Shown here: positions 35,550 to 44,328 of the stretch, piece after piece | How the letters are laid out: every line of letters begins with the position of its first letter | Numbering within the stretch: the first letter of the stretch is position 1 | Source: Hyphococcus formosus | Lineage (GTDB): Bacteria > Pseudomonadota > Alphaproteobacteria > Caulobacterales > Parvularculaceae | Length of the DNA: 64,000 nucleotides | Direction of reading: 5' to 3' | Assembly: GCF_046736345.1 (NCBI RefSeq) | Contig: NZ_CP157210.1 | Span: 2,542,001 to 2,606,000 of the forward strand | The notes under the pieces: model-generated | The model's database searches: none | Told to the model about the DNA's origin: nothing | The model's input: the letters and a program-made list of their open reading frames with translations, nothing else | Position numbers and translations under genes: made by a program

Positions 35550-36403
35550 CGATTGCGTTTGTTGCCGTTGCGATGAAGTTAGCGCCAAACGAACCGTCAA
35601 TAAGAGAGCAACGGCCAGATGATGAACGGGCTGCCAATTATAGCAATAGCGTAACCTGTGAGGCGGATTGCCAAGTGTCTTTTGGACTCGCCAATCGACA
35701 TTCCGGCGAGCAGGGCGAAATATCCCAAGGCGGAAATTACGGCGCGAACGATGATGTCTTGACCCTTGGCGAGTCCGATTTGCTCGCGCAAGAACGAATG
35801 GCCTTTTGGACCAAGGCCATTGGCGTTTTTACTGCAATCGGTCTTGGCATCCTTTTCGTCACTTTTGCGGCAACCCGTGATGCTGTTGTTGAAACTAGGA
35901 AAATCGGCGAGGCGCAAACGCGGGCATATTTGTCCGTCATTGACGCAGAAATAGTCGATCCGGAATTTTCCGACTTTGCCTTTGATGTAATCGTCACCAT
36001 TAAAAACTTTGGCCAGTCGCCAGCCTTTCAGTTTCGCTGGCTTGCAGAACCGACTTTGCAGTATTTTTGGGGCAATAATCACCATGCGCCATCGGAAAGC
36101 GACCTTGAGAAAATCCGGCCTTTTGATACGCCAATCGTAATCAGCGCTGGAACTGAAGAACAAATTCGAATCCCCATTCTGGAAAAGGCCGTTCATGAAA
36201 TCATGGACGGTAGAGGGCCGGGCGATTTGATTCTTGTCGGCTCCATCGAATTGTTTTGGAAAGACGTTTTTAAGCGCGATAATCAAGCCACAGCTTGGCT
36301 GCGGCCCGAAATTGATAGCGACACGCTGCCGGGATTCCGTGGAAAGTTGATGGTGACAAACCACGATCCAGAGAAAGACAAAGCAAACGCCAAGAAGCCT
36401 TAA
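35522..36403 (+). CDS. IS1595 cargo: two-span membrane protein of unknown function
   Basis: A 293-residue protein from TTG 35522, overlapping the DUF6471 gene, so translation is likely coupled. A hydrophobic segment opens the protein (VVVVTVVTIAFVAVAMKLA). A second span lies at about residues 92-118 (FWTKAIGVFTAIGLGILFVTFAATRD). A beta-rich C-terminal domain follows (TRAYLSVIDAEIVDPEFSDF..IVTIKNFGQSPAFQFRW..LILVGSIELFWKDVF). Similar proteins with ERMAFWTKAIGVFTAIGL-like segments are widespread on phages and mobile elements; function is unknown. Confidence 0.72.
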   Translation: MRVVVVTVVTIAFVAVAMKLAPNEPSIREQRPDDERAANYSNSVTCEADCQVSFGLANRHSGEQGEISQGGNYGANDDVLTLGESDLLAQERMAFWTKAIGVFTAIGLGILFVTFAATRDAVVETRKIGEAQTRAYLSVIDAEIVDPEFSDFAFDVIVTIKNFGQSPAFQFRWLAEPTLQYFWGNNHHAPSESDLEKIRPFDTPIVISAGTEEQIRIPILEKAVHEIMDGRGPGDLILVGSIELFWKDVFKRDNQATAWLRPEIDSDTLPGFRGKLMVTNHDPEKDKANAKKP

Positions 36404-36431
36404 CACCTAGCGCCCCCATGCCTGAGAGCGC

Positions 36432-36456
36432 TTGGTGCGTTTGCTACATAAGACCG
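36432..36456 (-). repeat. Right terminal inverted repeat of IS1595-type element
   Basis: Twenty-five bases; read inward on the minus strand it begins CGGTCTTATGTAGCAAACGC. Mirrors the left end with one mismatch. Confidence 0.92.
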
Positions 36457-36464
36457 GAATTTTC
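36457..36464. repeat. Target site duplication, right copy (GAATTTTC)
   Basis: Exact copy of 32902-32909, directly outside the right terminal repeat; comM resumes in frame from 36465. Confidence 0.93.
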
Positions 36465-37213
36465 GGCCACCGTGCTCGATAGCCTCCGGCAACCGCTGGA
36501 AACCGGTGATGTCTTGATTGCCCGAGCCAATTTTCATGTGCGCTATCCGGCACGTTTTCAGCTCGTCGCAGCGATGAACCCTTGCCGTTGCGGTTACGGC
36601 AAAGCGAGCGGCCGGGCCTGTGGGCGCGGGCCGAATTGCGAGCAGGTTTACCAATCGCGGATTTCGGGGCCGATGCTCGACCGGATGGATATTTCGATTG
36701 AGCTACCGGCCGTGACCCCGGCGGATCTGGCCGCGCCAGCCAATGGCGAAAGCACCGCCGCGGTTGCTGCGCGCGTCGCCAAGGCCCGCGCCGCGCAATC
36801 GGAACGCGGTGATCCTGCCGCAACCGGGCCGGTCTCATCAAATGCTGCCATGAGCGACGCTGACCTCACCCGCTATGCAACGCCCGATCCAGAAGGCAGT
36901 GCCCTACTGGCCCGTGCGGCGGAAGCCTTGGGTCTTTCGGCCCGGGCCTATACCCGGATTTTGCGGGTCGCCCGCACCCTCGCTGATCTTGACGGTAGTG
37001 ATGGGGTCAGGCGTCGCCATGTAGCCGAGGCGGTCAGTTTTCGGCGGCGGAGCGATATGGGGATGTCGTCAAAAATGCCTATGGGTGCGCAAATTGCCTC
37101 ATAAATCCGCAATTTAGGGGAAAACCCGGACGAAATTAACCAAAGCTATCAACCATTTTTCAAGGCCCTGCCCCCATTATGGGCCATCAAAAATTGTGGG
37201 GGTTCGTCCATCA

Positions 37214-39079
37214 ATGCCGCAATCGGGCAATACATCATCCAAATCACAAGAACTGATTATCGTCTGTGATTCAAACGGGCTTATCCGGTTCGTTTCTCAA
37301 AGCTTTGCACATTTGTTCGGTGCCGCCGTAGAAAACTGGCTCGGTCGGCCATTTGCCCCCGGCGGCGATACGGCAAAAATCGGTGCCCCGGCCCGCTATA
37401 AAACCGAAGCGCAGATCGGCGGTCGCGACCTCATTGTTTCCTGGACAGAAACCCTGCTTGAGGGCGGCGAGCGCCTTTATGTCGGTGAACCCGATACGCA
37501 AACGGGCGATGACGAAATCACCGACGCCGCCACTCAGATCGAAGCACGCGGCAGCGAAGACAGCGCCGATTCCGTTGACCCGAAACTCCAGATGCTCGCA
37601 ACCATGAGCCACGAAATGAGAACGCCTTTAAACGGTATTCTCGGCATGACGTCGCTATTGCTCGATACAAATCTTGAGCCCAATCAACGGGCCTATGCAG
37701 AATCTGTCCGCGAATCTGGCGTATCGCTCCTTGCCCTGATTAATGATCTTCTTGATTTCTCTAAAATCGAAGCCGGGCGGCTGGAAATTGATCACGCGCC
37801 CTTTAGCCCGCTTAATCTGGTTCAATCCGTAGCTGAACTATTATCCACAAAAGCCGCTGACAAAGGCGTCGAACTGACGGCCTATGTTGATAGCGCTGTG
37901 CCGCAACAGCTTTTTGGCGACGAGGCACGTTTGCGGCAGGTCTTGATCAACCTTGTGGGCAATGGCGTTAAATTTACCGATCGCGGCGGCGTCAGCATCG
38001 AAGCCCGGTTGGTCAATGCAGAAAACGGCACAGCGCATGTCGTCTTTTCGGTGCGCGATACGGGTATCGGCATTGATGAAGACAAACAGGCGACGATCTT
38101 TGATGAGTTCTCGCAAGCGGGCAATGATTCCGCGAGCCGCCGTGAAGGAACGGGCCTCGGCCTTGCCATTGCGCGCAAAATTGTCATGGCCATGAATGGC
38201 GACATTACTTTTGCCTCGACACCGGGCGAAGGCAGCACCTTCGCCTTTACGGTTGATTTGAATTACGAAGGTGAAGCGCCATTACGGCCCGCGCCGTTTG
38301 ATGCGCCAATCGTAATTGCGTCGCGATCAGAGGTTCTTTCGCGGTGTCTTGAGCTGCAGTTAAGCGCCATCGGTGCCCATAATGTTCACAAAATGACAAC
38401 CCCGGATGACGCCGCCGAAACCCTGCGCAAACATCCGGATGCGATTTTGCTATGTGATATTTTCATCGCGGGCGAAAGCAACGAATCCCTCGCGAAAATG
38501 GCCGCCCGGTCTTATGTTCTTTTATCGCCGCTTGCGCGCAACCGCATTGGTGAAATGCGCGAAGCCGGTTTTGGCGGCTATTTTATCAAACCAATTCGCC
38601 AATCATCCTTACATCAACAATTATTCGAAGATGACGTCAAAGCCCCAGCGCCGGTAAAACCCGAGCCACAAAACACAAATGACATCACCTATCGGGTATT
38701 GCTGGCGGAAGATAACCAGATCAACGCGGTTCTTGCGACCACCATTATCAAGCGCGCTGGCCATACGGTCGATGTCGCGCCCAATGGCGAAGAAGCCGTC
38801 AAAATGATCCGCGCGCAAGATTATGATATCGTCTTGATGGATATGCATATGCCCGAAGTTGACGGGCTCGAAGCGACGCGCCGGATCCGCAATCTTGAAA
38901 GCGATATGCGGCGTGTGCCGATCATCGCGCTGACGGCCAATGCGATGGCGGCGGATCGCCAGAAATGTATCGCTTCGGGGATGGATGATTTCCTGTCAAA
39001 GCCGTTTGAACCAAAAGACCTGACCATGTTGTTGGCGAAATGGGGTAAAAGCGGCAGCGCCTATAGCGAAGCCTCCTGA
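37214..39079 (+). CDS. Hybrid sensor histidine kinase with receiver domain
   Basis: A 621-residue soluble kinase. A PAS-like sensor is at about residues 15-85 (ELIIVCDSNGLIRFVSQSFA..). HisKA contains TMSHEMRTPLNGILGMTSLL; the HATPase domain has LINLVGNGVKF, VRDTGIGI and GTGLGLAIARKIV. A degenerate receiver-like segment follows (VIASRSEVLSRCLELQLSAI..ILLCDIFI..YFIKPIR). A canonical C-terminal receiver has the phosphorylatable Asp in DIVLMDMHMPEVDGLEAT and Lys in DDFLSKPFEP. There is no membrane anchor. ATG 37214 is used; GTG 37196 is possible. No partner regulator adjoins it. Confidence 0.92.
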   Translation: MPQSGNTSSKSQELIIVCDSNGLIRFVSQSFAHLFGAAVENWLGRPFAPGGDTAKIGAPARYKTEAQIGGRDLIVSWTETLLEGGERLYVGEPDTQTGDDEITDAATQIEARGSEDSADSVDPKLQMLATMSHEMRTPLNGILGMTSLLLDTNLEPNQRAYAESVRESGVSLLALINDLLDFSKIEAGRLEIDHAPFSPLNLVQSVAELLSTKAADKGVELTAYVDSAVPQQLFGDEARLRQVLINLVGNGVKFTDRGGVSIEARLVNAENGTAHVVFSVRDTGIGIDEDKQATIFDEFSQAGNDSASRREGTGLGLAIARKIVMAMNGDITFASTPGEGSTFAFTVDLNYEGEAPLRPAPFDAPIVIASRSEVLSRCLELQLSAIGAHNVHKMTTPDDAAETLRKHPDAILLCDIFIAGESNESLAKMAARSYVLLSPLARNRIGEMREAGFGGYFIKPIRQSSLHQQLFEDDVKAPAPVKPEPQNTNDITYRVLLAEDNQINAVLATTIIKRAGHTVDVAPNGEEAVKMIRAQDYDIVLMDMHMPEVDGLEATRRIRNLESDMRRVPIIALTANAMAADRQKCIASGMDDFLSKPFEPKDLTMLLAKWGKSGSAYSEAS

Positions 39080-39148
39080 TCCGAAAAATCACAGGTGCCC
39101 TATTCGGGTGCCTTTATTTCACCGAAAAACAAAAGTAGCGTCGCCGCC

Positions 39149-40468
39149 ATGACAGACATTTCGCGCGCCGACGACGGCAAAAAATCACTCCTTGAATCGC
39201 TTGCCGCCTATCTTCGGGCGCGCAGCGTTGTCATGTTGTTGCTTGGCTTCTCCGCCGGCTTGCCGTTTTACATGATCTATCAAAACCTCTCGCTCTGGCT
39301 CGCAGAGGCGGGGGTCGAGAAAAGTGAAATCGGCTTGTTTGCGTGGACCGGCTTTGCGTTTTCATTCAAATTTGTCTGGGCCCCCTTGGTGGATCGCACA
39401 CCGATCCCGGTCTTGGAAAAGCTAATCGGCCGGCGCCGGGCATGGATGGCGGTTGCGCAAATCGCGATTGCGCTGACCCTTTTAGCGATGTCAGCGGCAA
39501 ATCCCTCTGGAAATCTCTGGATCGTCGCGCTGATTGCGGTTGCCATGGCCTTCGCCGCCGCGACCCAGGACATCGCCATTGATGCTTGGCGGATCGAAGC
39601 GGCCACCGATGAAGAACAAGGCGTCATGGCGGCGATGTATCAATATGGCTACCGCGTTGCGATTATGGTTGCGGGGGCCGGGGCGCTGTTTGTTGCCGAT
39701 CAGGTGAATTGGCCCGCGGCCTATCAATTCATGGCGCTGTTGATGGGCATCGGTTTATTGACCGTATTCTTTGCGCCCAAGGTCGAAGTTCGCGCCTATG
39801 AACCGCCACCGCGCGCGCCCTTGGCCGAAACCTTTTCGCGATCCGTCATTGGTCCGTTTCGGGATTTCTTTGCCCGGTACGGTGTTCATGCGCTAGTGAT
39901 TTTATTGTTCATCGCGCTCTTCCGCGTGCCTGATTTCCTTATGGGCTATATGGCCGGGCCGCTTTATATTGATCTTGGTTATGACAAAACCACTATCGGT
40001 GCGATACGGTCGGGTGCCGGACTGTTCGCGACGTTGTTTGGTGTCTTTCTTGGCGGCATTTTGGTCGCCCGCTTTGATTTCCGCTGGAGCCTGTTGATCG
40101 GTGTTCTGGCGCAATCCCTGACGAACTTGATCTATAGCTGGCTTGCCCTATCGGATGCGACCACGGGCGGCCTCGCCTTTGCGGTCATTGCCGACAATAT
40201 CGCCTATGGGGCCGCAGGTACGATCTTAATCGCCTATATGTCGAGCCTGACCAACACCGCATTCACCGCCACCCAATACGCACTGTTTAGCTCGTTTTAT
40301 GCGCTGCCCGGAAAATTTGTCGGTGGGTTTTCCGGTTTCATGGTCGAGGCATTTGGCTTTGCGTGGTTCTTTGCCATCACCGCGATTATCGGCCTGCCCG
40401 CTGCGATTCTGGTTTTCTTTCTGAAACAGTCAGAAAAGAAATTCAAAGCAGAACCGGTCGCGCCTTAG
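39149..40468 (+). CDS. AmpG-like MFS permease
   Basis: A 439-residue transporter with about twelve membrane spans, matching the AmpG branch of the major facilitator superfamily. It has LGFSAGLPFYMIYQNLSLWLAEAG, KFVWAPLVDRTPIPVLEKLIGRRRAWM and ATQDIAIDAWRIEAATDEEQG, the conserved AmpG D-I-A-x-D-A segment. AmpG imports anhydromuropeptides for peptidoglycan recycling. Other AmpG-like members transport different solutes, so the precise substrate is probable rather than certain. Its last 4 bp overlap the convergent lipoprotein gene. ATG 39149 is the best start. Confidence 0.88.
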   Translation: MTDISRADDGKKSLLESLAAYLRARSVVMLLLGFSAGLPFYMIYQNLSLWLAEAGVEKSEIGLFAWTGFAFSFKFVWAPLVDRTPIPVLEKLIGRRRAWMAVAQIAIALTLLAMSAANPSGNLWIVALIAVAMAFAAATQDIAIDAWRIEAATDEEQGVMAAMYQYGYRVAIMVAGAGALFVADQVNWPAAYQFMALLMGIGLLTVFFAPKVEVRAYEPPPRAPLAETFSRSVIGPFRDFFARYGVHALVILLFIALFRVPDFLMGYMAGPLYIDLGYDKTTIGAIRSGAGLFATLFGVFLGGILVARFDFRWSLLIGVLAQSLTNLIYSWLALSDATTGGLAFAVIADNIAYGAAGTILIAYMSSLTNTAFTATQYALFSSFYALPGKFVGGFSGFMVEAFGFAWFFAITAIIGLPAAILVFFLKQSEKKFKAEPVAP

Positions 40469-40833
40469 CCCGCCGCGAGACAGTCAACGAGGTCAGGTTT
40501 TTCGGAACCTGACTCGAGCGCCGTGACATCAACATGTTCGACCGTCGGTATGCCCAACTCGTCCGGATAAAGAATAACGATCACGGTACATTCTTTAAGG
40601 GCATAGCGCCGGAATTCGCCCTCGCCTTCCCGGCGTGTCAGGGCCGGGGTGCCCAAAAGCGCATCGATATTCTGGCCATTGGTCCCTAGCAATTGATCGA
40701 GCTGATAGACCGGGCCGGTCTCGATTTTTGGCTTGGGTTTAGTGGTGATTTCCGGGGATTTTTCCGTGGCCGTACTACAGCCAGCAATCAAAGACAGACC
40801 TGCAAATATTGTTAAAATACCAAACTGTCTCAT
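40465..40833 (-). CDS. Small lipoprotein of unknown function
   Basis: A 122-residue protein with a lipoprotein signal (MRQFGILTIFAGLSLIAGCS; lipobox L-I-A-G-C). The mature part begins with a Pro/Lys-rich linker (PEITTKPKPKIETGP). A small domain follows with LLGTNGQNIDALLGTPALTRREGEGEFRRYALKECTVIVILYPD, similar in style to SmpA/BamE-type folds that check protein assembly. The similarity is weak. Two later cysteines may form a disulfide. Confidence 0.75.
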   Translation of the reverse strand: MRQFGILTIFAGLSLIAGCSTATEKSPEITTKPKPKIETGPVYQLDQLLGTNGQNIDALLGTPALTRREGEGEFRRYALKECTVIVILYPDELGIPTVEHVDVTALESGSEKPDLVDCLAAG

Positions 40834-41030
40834 CCGAGCCCCTTTTACTTTTCCCAAGACCCAATGGCCTTTAGCCCCTTACTGGTCGCGAACGATACGC
40901 GCGGTGCGATTTTACGACAACCACATAATTCTGTAATTTCATTTAGCCCGCCATGGGGGACCGCGCCTTGCCCTGATGCGCCGGGATACCTATAAGCCGT
41001 GCGTGAAAAAGCTGCCCATAAGGAAAATTG

Positions 41031-42029
41031 ATGTCTCAATCTGATCTCGACGTGATTGGCGTCGGCAATGCAATCGTTGACGTTCTCGCGAAAGCGGATG
41101 ACGCATTTTTGGCGACCCACGACATTCCCAAGGGCGGCATGTTGTTGATTGACGAAGATCAAGCCCGGGTCATCTATGATGACATGGCCCCTGGCGTCGA
41201 AGTTTCTGGCGGGTCCGCCGCAAATTCAATTGCTTGCGTGGCTTCTCTGGGCGGTAATGGCGGTTTTGTCGGTAAGGTTTCTGCCGATGCGCTGGGCGAT
41301 ATTTTTCGCCATGATTTGCGGGCAATGGGCGTTGAGTTTGACACCAAACCGCTCACCGAAGGACCGGGCACGGGTCGTTGCCTGATTAATGTCACGCCGG
41401 ACGCGCAACGCTCGATGATGACATTTCTTGGTTCAGCCGGATATGTGGCACCGGATGATATCGACCCTGCGCAGATCAATCGCGCAGCAATTACTTTTTT
41501 TGAGGGCTATCTTTTCGAGCAACCGGTTGCGCGCGAAGCCTTTTTGCGGGCCTGTGAAATCGCCAAAGAGAACGGCAAGAAAACGGCGCTGACGCTTTCG
41601 GATGCAAGCTGCGTTGATCGGCAGATCGAAATATTGCCGGATTTCATTTCGAACAATGTCGATATTTTGTTGGCCAATGACGTTGAAGCCGCCGCATTGT
41701 TCGGTACCGACGACATTGACGCAATGGTCGAAAAAGCAAGAGCCCTTTGCCCGCTAACGGCGGTTACGCGCTCTGAAAAAGGCTCGGTCTTGATCCCGCG
41801 CGAGGGTGATGTGGTTTATGTCGACGCCTATGCGCCATCTTCGCTGATTGATACGACCGGTGCGGGCGACGCCTATGCGGCGGGACTGCTATTCGGTCTT
41901 GCCCGCAATTATTCACTGGATAAAGCTGGTAAACTCGGGTCTATCGCGGCGAGCGAAGTGATTAGCCATTTTGGCGCACGTCCTTCGGAAAGCCTGAAAG
42001 ACCTCGCTGAGAAAGCTGGTATTTTATAG
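41031..42029 (+). CDS. PfkB-family carbohydrate/adenosine kinase
   Basis: A 332-residue ribokinase-family enzyme. The first signature is SGGSAANSIACVASLGGNGGFVGKV. The second, with the catalytic Asp, is DTTGAGDAYAAGLLFGLARNY. The sequence IGVGNAIVDVLAKADDAFL with the later FEGYLFEQPVAREAF is like alphaproteobacterial adenosine kinases. It transfers phosphate from ATP to a sugar or nucleoside hydroxyl; adenosine is the best guess. AAGGA sits about six bases before ATG 41031. The alpha/beta hydrolase follows after 10 bp. Confidence 0.9.
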   Translation: MSQSDLDVIGVGNAIVDVLAKADDAFLATHDIPKGGMLLIDEDQARVIYDDMAPGVEVSGGSAANSIACVASLGGNGGFVGKVSADALGDIFRHDLRAMGVEFDTKPLTEGPGTGRCLINVTPDAQRSMMTFLGSAGYVAPDDIDPAQINRAAITFFEGYLFEQPVAREAFLRACEIAKENGKKTALTLSDASCVDRQIEILPDFISNNVDILLANDVEAAALFGTDDIDAMVEKARALCPLTAVTRSEKGSVLIPREGDVVYVDAYAPSSLIDTTGAGDAYAAGLLFGLARNYSLDKAGKLGSIAASEVISHFGARPSESLKDLAEKAGIL

Positions 42030-42039
42030 GGGGAAGTGA

Positions 42040-42906
42040 ATGAAACATTGGCAAATCGGATTAATCGTCCTGACCATCATTGCCGGTGTTTTGTTCTGGA
42101 AGCGCGAGCCATTGGTGTTCGCCTGGTATTCCGGCAAAATCGAAAAATCCACGCTGGCAGAGCGGATTGATCTGATCGATGACGCGATTGAGATCCGCCT
42201 GCCCGATAATCAAGCTGCGCCCTATCCGGTTGTTTTACAGTTTCATGGCTGCGCCGGTATTCGCCCCGAATTTCAACATCAATGGGCCGACATAGCGAAC
42301 AACAATGGCTATGCGGCTGTGATCGTCGACAGCAATTCACCGCGCGGCTATTCGCGCGAGGAATCGCTCGAGATTGTATGTGCCGGGAAAGACCTTTTGG
42401 GGTTTGAGCGCGCTGGCGATGTTTATGCGGCGCTTGAATACATCAAAAACGACAGCCGTCTTGATACGGATAATATTATCTTGGCCGGTTGGTCGCATGG
42501 GGCTTGGACAGTCATGGATTTCTTGACCATGGACCCGGAAAAAGCACCGCCGGGCATAACCGACCGTTCGGTTTCAAGCCCAACAATAGACGGTGCAATT
42601 CTGTTTTACCCTTATTGCGGTTTTGGCACGCTGACCCGGTTTCGGCCGCTATCCCAATCGCCGAAAATGCTTGGTTTCATTGCGGAAAAGGACGAGATGG
42701 TCGATGCGCAGGCCTGTATCGAGTATTTTCAAAAACAGAAAAAACGCGACCCGGCGCTAGAGTTCATTACCTATAAAGACGCCCATCATGTTTTCGATGA
42801 TCCGTTTTTGGAGCCCGATTATATTCATTGGTATAATGAAGAATACTTCGCGGATGCCAAAACACGCTATGTGAATTTCCTGAACGACATTGTCAGTGCG
42901 CAGTAG
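42040..42906 (+). CDS. Membrane-anchored alpha/beta hydrolase (dienelactone hydrolase-like)
   Basis: A 288-residue protein with an N-terminal hydrophobic anchor or signal (IGLIVLTIIAGVLFW). The alpha/beta hydrolase domain contains the oxyanion element LQFHGCAGIR and the nucleophile elbow AGWSHGAWTVMDF with catalytic Ser. The likely acid lies in FIAEKDEMVDAQACIEY and the likely catalytic His in KDAHHVFDDPF. The arrangement resembles dienelactone hydrolases. Four well-spread cysteines suggest disulfides in the periplasm. The 3' end overlaps convergent coaE by 14 bp. Confidence 0.85.
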   Translation: MKHWQIGLIVLTIIAGVLFWKREPLVFAWYSGKIEKSTLAERIDLIDDAIEIRLPDNQAAPYPVVLQFHGCAGIRPEFQHQWADIANNNGYAAVIVDSNSPRGYSREESLEIVCAGKDLLGFERAGDVYAALEYIKNDSRLDTDNIILAGWSHGAWTVMDFLTMDPEKAPPGITDRSVSSPTIDGAILFYPYCGFGTLTRFRPLSQSPKMLGFIAEKDEMVDAQACIEYFQKQKKRDPALEFITYKDAHHVFDDPFLEPDYIHWYNEEYFADAKTRYVNFLNDIVSAQ

Positions 42907-43495
42907 CGCGGGAGACAATATCTTCGTAGGCCGCTTCGACTTCGGCGCGGGTTCCTTCAAGCGATTGACCAGTATTAATTACATAATCGGCGCGCTGACG
43001 TTTGTCAGAATCCGGTAATTGTAACTTCAAAATCGCATCGAGTTTTTCCGCTGTCATGCCCGGCCGCGCCAACACGCGCTCGCGTTGCACCTCTTCGGGC
43101 GCGCTCACAACAACGGTCGCATCGAAAAATTTGTCGGTGCTGTTTTCAAACAAGAGCGGGATATCAAGCACAGCAACCAATGCGCCCGCATGGGCCGCGG
43201 CGGTCATAAATCGCTCTCTGTCTTCGCCCACCAAGGGATGCACAATATCTTCAAGCATTTGGAGCGCCGCCGGATTGTTAAGAACCTCCGCCGCTAACCG
43301 GCCCCGATCAACCTGGCCATCAACAATGGTCTCGGGAAATTCCTTTTCGATTGCCTTTACCGCAAGACCGTCTTTTTCATAAAGTCTGTGTACGGCATCA
43401 TCGGCATTCCATGTGGCCGCGCCGAGCCCCGCAAACATCCGCAAGACTGTGGATTTACCCATACCTATTGAACCGGTGAGACCGATTTTGATCAT
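42893..43495 (-). CDS. coaE: Dephospho-CoA kinase
   Basis: A 200-residue P-loop kinase for the last step of coenzyme A synthesis. Walker A is IGLTGSIGMGKSTVLRMF; WNADDAVHRLY carries the conserved Asp-Ala-Asp; and VLDIPLLFENSTDKFFDATVVV and RERVLARPGMT are typical. Normal length. It overlaps aroE by 4 bp and belongs to the ppsR-maf-aroE-coaE operon, an arrangement conserved beside the replication origin in many alphaproteobacteria. Confidence 0.97.
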   Translation of the reverse strand: MIKIGLTGSIGMGKSTVLRMFAGLGAATWNADDAVHRLYEKDGLAVKAIEKEFPETIVDGQVDRGRLAAEVLNNPAALQMLEDIVHPLVGEDRERFMTAAAHAGALVAVLDIPLLFENSTDKFFDATVVVSAPEEVQRERVLARPGMTAEKLDAILKLQLPDSDKRQRADYVINTGQSLEGTRAEVEAAYEDIVSRATAH

Positions 43496-44328
43496 GTTGT
43501 TTCTCGTCTTTTAATCTCTTTAAGGAGGATGTTTTTTAAATCCTCATCGACTTTTGCGTTGCCGCGAAACCATTGCTCGAAGCCCGGTACGGCCTGATGC
43601 ATCAACATCGCCAGGCCATCAATGGTGTGATGATTTTTTGCGGCCCGAAGCAACGGGGTCTCCAGCGGCGAATAGACAATATCAGCAATGACGGATTTTG
43701 ATTTTAGCGGTGAAAGATCAATTTCCAAAGGCGGTTGTCCGGTCATGCCGAGGCTGGTCGTATTGACCAAAAGGTCCGCACCATCAAGGACTTCGCTCCG
43801 TTTATCCCAATCAACGACCGCTAGGCCAAATTCGGCGGCCAGCGCTTCGGCTTTTTCGCGCGTGCGATTGGTGATGGTGATTTTCTGAATGCCTAATTCC
43901 TTCAAGGCCAGAATCACCCCGCGCGCGGCACCGCCGGCTCCTAAAATCACGCCATGATCGCCGGGCTGATCGGTATGGTCTTTCACCGCATTGGCAAATC
44001 CCACAACATCAGAATTATCCGCATAGATATGATCTTCGCGAAAGGTGAGCATATTTGCGGCACCTGCGCTTTTTGCCGTTCCGCTGGCGTCATCGGCGAT
44101 GCGCAATGCGTTTTCTTTATGGGGTTTTGTGACATTGATCCCCGCAAAACCAACCTTGCGCAGACCGGCAATGACCGCCCGAAAATCGTCTTCGGTCGGT
44201 TCAATTGCAATCGGGATATAATATCCATTTATGTTTGCCCGATGCGCCCAAGTTGAATGAATGACCGGCGACAAAGAATAGGTTACGGGCCAACCGGCAA
44301 CACCTGCAAGAATAGGAACATTTTTCAT
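43492..44328 (-). CDS. aroE: Shikimate dehydrogenase
   Basis: A 278-residue AroE, reducing 3-dehydroshikimate with NADPH in aromatic amino acid synthesis. Substrate residues lie in PVTYSLSPVIHSTWA (SxS) and GFAGINVTKPHKENAL, where Lys is catalytic. The nucleotide fold has VILGAGGAARGVILALKELG, and ITNRTREKAEALA binds NADPH. LVNTTSLGMTG is also conserved. It starts immediately after the maf stop. Confidence 0.96.
   Translation of the reverse strand: MKNVPILAGVAGWPVTYSLSPVIHSTWAHRANINGYYIPIAIEPTEDDFRAVIAGLRKVGFAGINVTKPHKENALRIADDASGTAKSAGAANMLTFREDHIYADNSDVVGFANAVKDHTDQPGDHGVILGAGGAARGVILALKELGIQKITITNRTREKAEALAAEFGLAVVDWDKRSEVLDGADLLVNTTSLGMTGQPPLEIDLSPLKSKSVIADIVYSPLETPLLRAAKNHHTIDGLAMLMHQAVPGFEQWFRGNAKVDEDLKNILLKEIKRRETT

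Larger units (their letters stand above)
32910..36456. mobile_element. IS1595-family (ISXO2-like) element with cargo genes, 3,547 bp
   Basis: The ends are 25-bp inverted repeats at 32910-32934 and 36432-36456, each reading inward CGG-Y-CTTATGTAGCAAACGCACCAA, with a single mismatch at position 4. They are flanked by perfect 8-bp direct repeats (GAATTTTC). The transposase gene (leftward) has the zinc-ribbon plus DDE structure of IS1595 transposases. Five or six additional genes make the element far longer than a simple IS of this family (about 1-1.2 kb). It is inserted in the Walker B codons of comM. Intact ends, perfect duplication and an apparently intact transposase suggest recent and possibly current mobility. 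Confidence 0.93.
31990..37104 (+). pseudogene. comM: comM (YifB, Mg-chelatase-like ATPase), interrupted by an insertion element
   Basis: The two halves are 31990-32909 (306 codons plus 2 nt) and 36465-37104. Joined at the target duplication they give 1,560 nt, exactly 519 codons plus stop. The left part has the ChlI-like N-domain (GLPDKAVSEARERVRASL; LAPADLPKEGSHFDLAIALG), Walker A VGPPGAGKSMLA and Walker B VLFLDELPEFS. The right part resumes ATVLDSLRQPLETGDVLIAR, then AAMNPCRCGY and the C-terminal helical domain. ComM is a hexameric helicase that promotes branch migration in natural transformation. As it stands, translation stops four codons into the element, so the AAA domain is cut. No other lesion is visible, indicating recent disruption. 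Confidence 0.93.

Noticed and set aside
35597..36406. A 269-codon leftward frame opposite the cargo membrane protein
   Set aside because: The rightward frame is coupled to the DUF6471 gene and has clear membrane spans; the leftward frame has no family match and weak start signals.
36407..36841. Leftward open frames over the right part of comM
   Set aside because: The opposite strand encodes conserved ComM sequence (AAMNPCRCGY and on); these frames are shadows.
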